Shown here: positions 16,650 to 17,394 of the stretch, one piece after another
Layout of the letters: each line of letters opens with the position of its first letter
Numbering within the stretch: the stretch's first letter is position 1
Assembly: GCA_008080615.1 (NCBI GenBank)
Contig: VIKJ01000019.1
Location: 1-17,394 of the forward strand
Length of the DNA stretch: 17,394 nucleotides
From: Chitinophagaceae bacterium
GTDB taxonomy: Bacteria > Bacteroidota > Bacteroidia > Chitinophagales > Chitinophagaceae
Direction: 5' to 3'
Notes under the pieces: model-generated
Database searches by the model: none
What the model was told of the DNA's origin: nothing
The model's input: only the letters and a program-made list of their open reading frames with translations
Translations under genes and position numbers: made by a program

Positions 16650-17394
16650 TTAGTAGGCGATTAATTTTTGTATATACGATTCCAAACGACTTTTGGCCAT
16701 ATAATTTTTCTCTAATTCCATATTAAATGGAATGGGTGTATCTAATGAAGCGCATCGCATTACAGGGGCATCTAATAATTCAAAACAATGTTCATTAATC
16801 CATGCGCTTATTTCTCCGCCAATACCACCCATTAAATTGTCTTCATGCAGTAAAAGTACTTTGCCTGTTTGTTGTACTGCATTGCGAATAGCATCATAAT
16901 CTAATGGCAATAAACTGCGTAAATCTACTATGTACAATGAAATTGATTTGTTGGCCGCTTGGTATTCAGTAGCCCAATGTACACCAGCACCATAAGTGAT
17001 AATGCTCAAATCTGTTCCTTCTTGTATCAGTTTTGCCTTGCCTATTTCCACTTCATAATAATCGCTGGGTAAATTGCCGTGAATACTTCTATACAAGGCC
17101 TTGTGTTCAAAATACAATACCGGATTGAGATCGTTGATGGCAGCAATTAATAAGCCCTTTGCATCAAAAGGATTAGAGGGATAAACTACTTTTAATCCTG
17201 GCACATGTGTAAACCATGCTTCATTACTTTGAGAATGAAACGGACCTGCACCTACGCCGCCACCTGTTGGCATGCGTACTACTACATCGGCATTTTGCCC
17301 CCATCTGTAATGAATTTTTGCTAGGTTATTTACAATCTGATTAAACCCAACACTGGCAAAATCGGCAAATTGCATTTCCATTACAGATTTAATT
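16650..17394 (-). CDS. 2-oxoacid dehydrogenase E1 component, beta-type part (5' end beyond the right edge)
   Basis: The last 248 residues of an E1 beta subunit or of a fused alpha/beta E1. With the E2 and E3 partners it performs thiamine-diphosphate-dependent decarboxylation of pyruvate or a branched-chain 2-oxoacid. Visible family segments are EMQFADFASVGFNQIVN, VVRMPTGGGVGAGPFHSQSNEAWFTH, GLKVVYPSNPFDAKGLL, PVLYFEHKALYRS, SIITYGAGVHWA, LHEDNLMGGIGGEI and the C-terminal TPIPFNMELEKNYM. The frame stays open past the internal ATG at 17381 to the window edge (IKSVMEMQF), so that ATG is not the start. The phrase HYRWGQNADVVVRMP resembles the fused single-chain E1 proteins of about 660-690 residues in Bacteroidota, but the alpha half is out of view. 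The substrate is unresolved. Confidence 0.9.
   Translation of the reverse strand, partial: IKSVMEMQFADFASVGFNQIVNNLAKIHYRWGQNADVVVRMPTGGGVGAGPFHSQSNEAWFTHVPGLKVVYPSNPFDAKGLLIAAINDLNPVLYFEHKALYRSIHGNLPSDYYEVEIGKAKLIQEGTDLSIITYGAGVHWATEYQAANKSISLYIVDLRSLLPLDYDAIRNAVQQTGKVLLLHEDNLMGGIGGEISAWINEHCFELLDAPVMRCASLDTPIPFNMELEKNYMAKSRLESYIQKLIAY

Noticed and set aside
16650..17381. A complete E1-beta gene starting at the ATG at 17381.
   Set aside because: The frame is open beyond this ATG to the window edge, and the upstream residues fit the family, so the gene is cut by the edge.

Overview
The window looks like a chromosomal segment of a Bacteroidota bacterium, most likely Chitinophagaceae-like. The reasons are AT-rich DNA, weak or absent Shine-Dalgarno sequences, the mreB-mreC-mreD-mrdA-rodA cell-shape cluster with Bacteroidota-type sequences, a DUF1800/DUF1501 secreted pair, and an E1-beta protein resembling Bacteroidota 2-oxoacid dehydrogenases. 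The placement rests on remembered family resemblance, not on a search. I saw no rRNA, tRNA, CRISPR array, insertion sequence or phage gene.

Left block, 1-8532, minus strand, read right to left: a POT-family peptide transporter (8532-7087), purD (6957-5708, broken), mreB (5674-4649), mreC fused in frame to a shortened mreD (4631-3420), mrdA/PBP2 (3348-1319, frameshifted beside its active-site serine), and rodA (1322 to the left edge). MreB, MreC, MreD, PBP2 and RodA are the core of the lateral-wall elongation complex. PurD is de novo purine synthesis. 

Middle block, 8618-15081, plus strand: an OPT-family oligopeptide transporter divergent from the POT gene, a strong intrinsic terminator, a secreted DUF1800 protein whose start codon touches the terminator's T tract, a Tat-type DUF1501 protein one base downstream, and an AlkB-like membrane di-iron hydroxylase.

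Right block, 15065-17394, minus strand: the 3' part of an E1-beta-type 2-oxoacid dehydrogenase gene running off the right edge, followed 10 bases later by a secreted class-C-beta-lactamase-like serine hydrolase whose end overlaps alkB tail to tail.

The main anomaly is four apparent internal deletions between about 2480 and 6180: in purD, at the mreC/mreD border, inside mreD and in mrdA. Two shift the reading frame and two do not. mreB between them is complete, and I see no comparable lesion in the other 11 kb or so. Local misassembly is the simplest explanation. If the lesions are real, this organism has lost or remodelled much of its elongation complex. Two further oddities are a glycine at the catalytic-glutamate position of MreB and a tyrosine in the first histidine box of AlkB. 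I did not find a convincing novel system.
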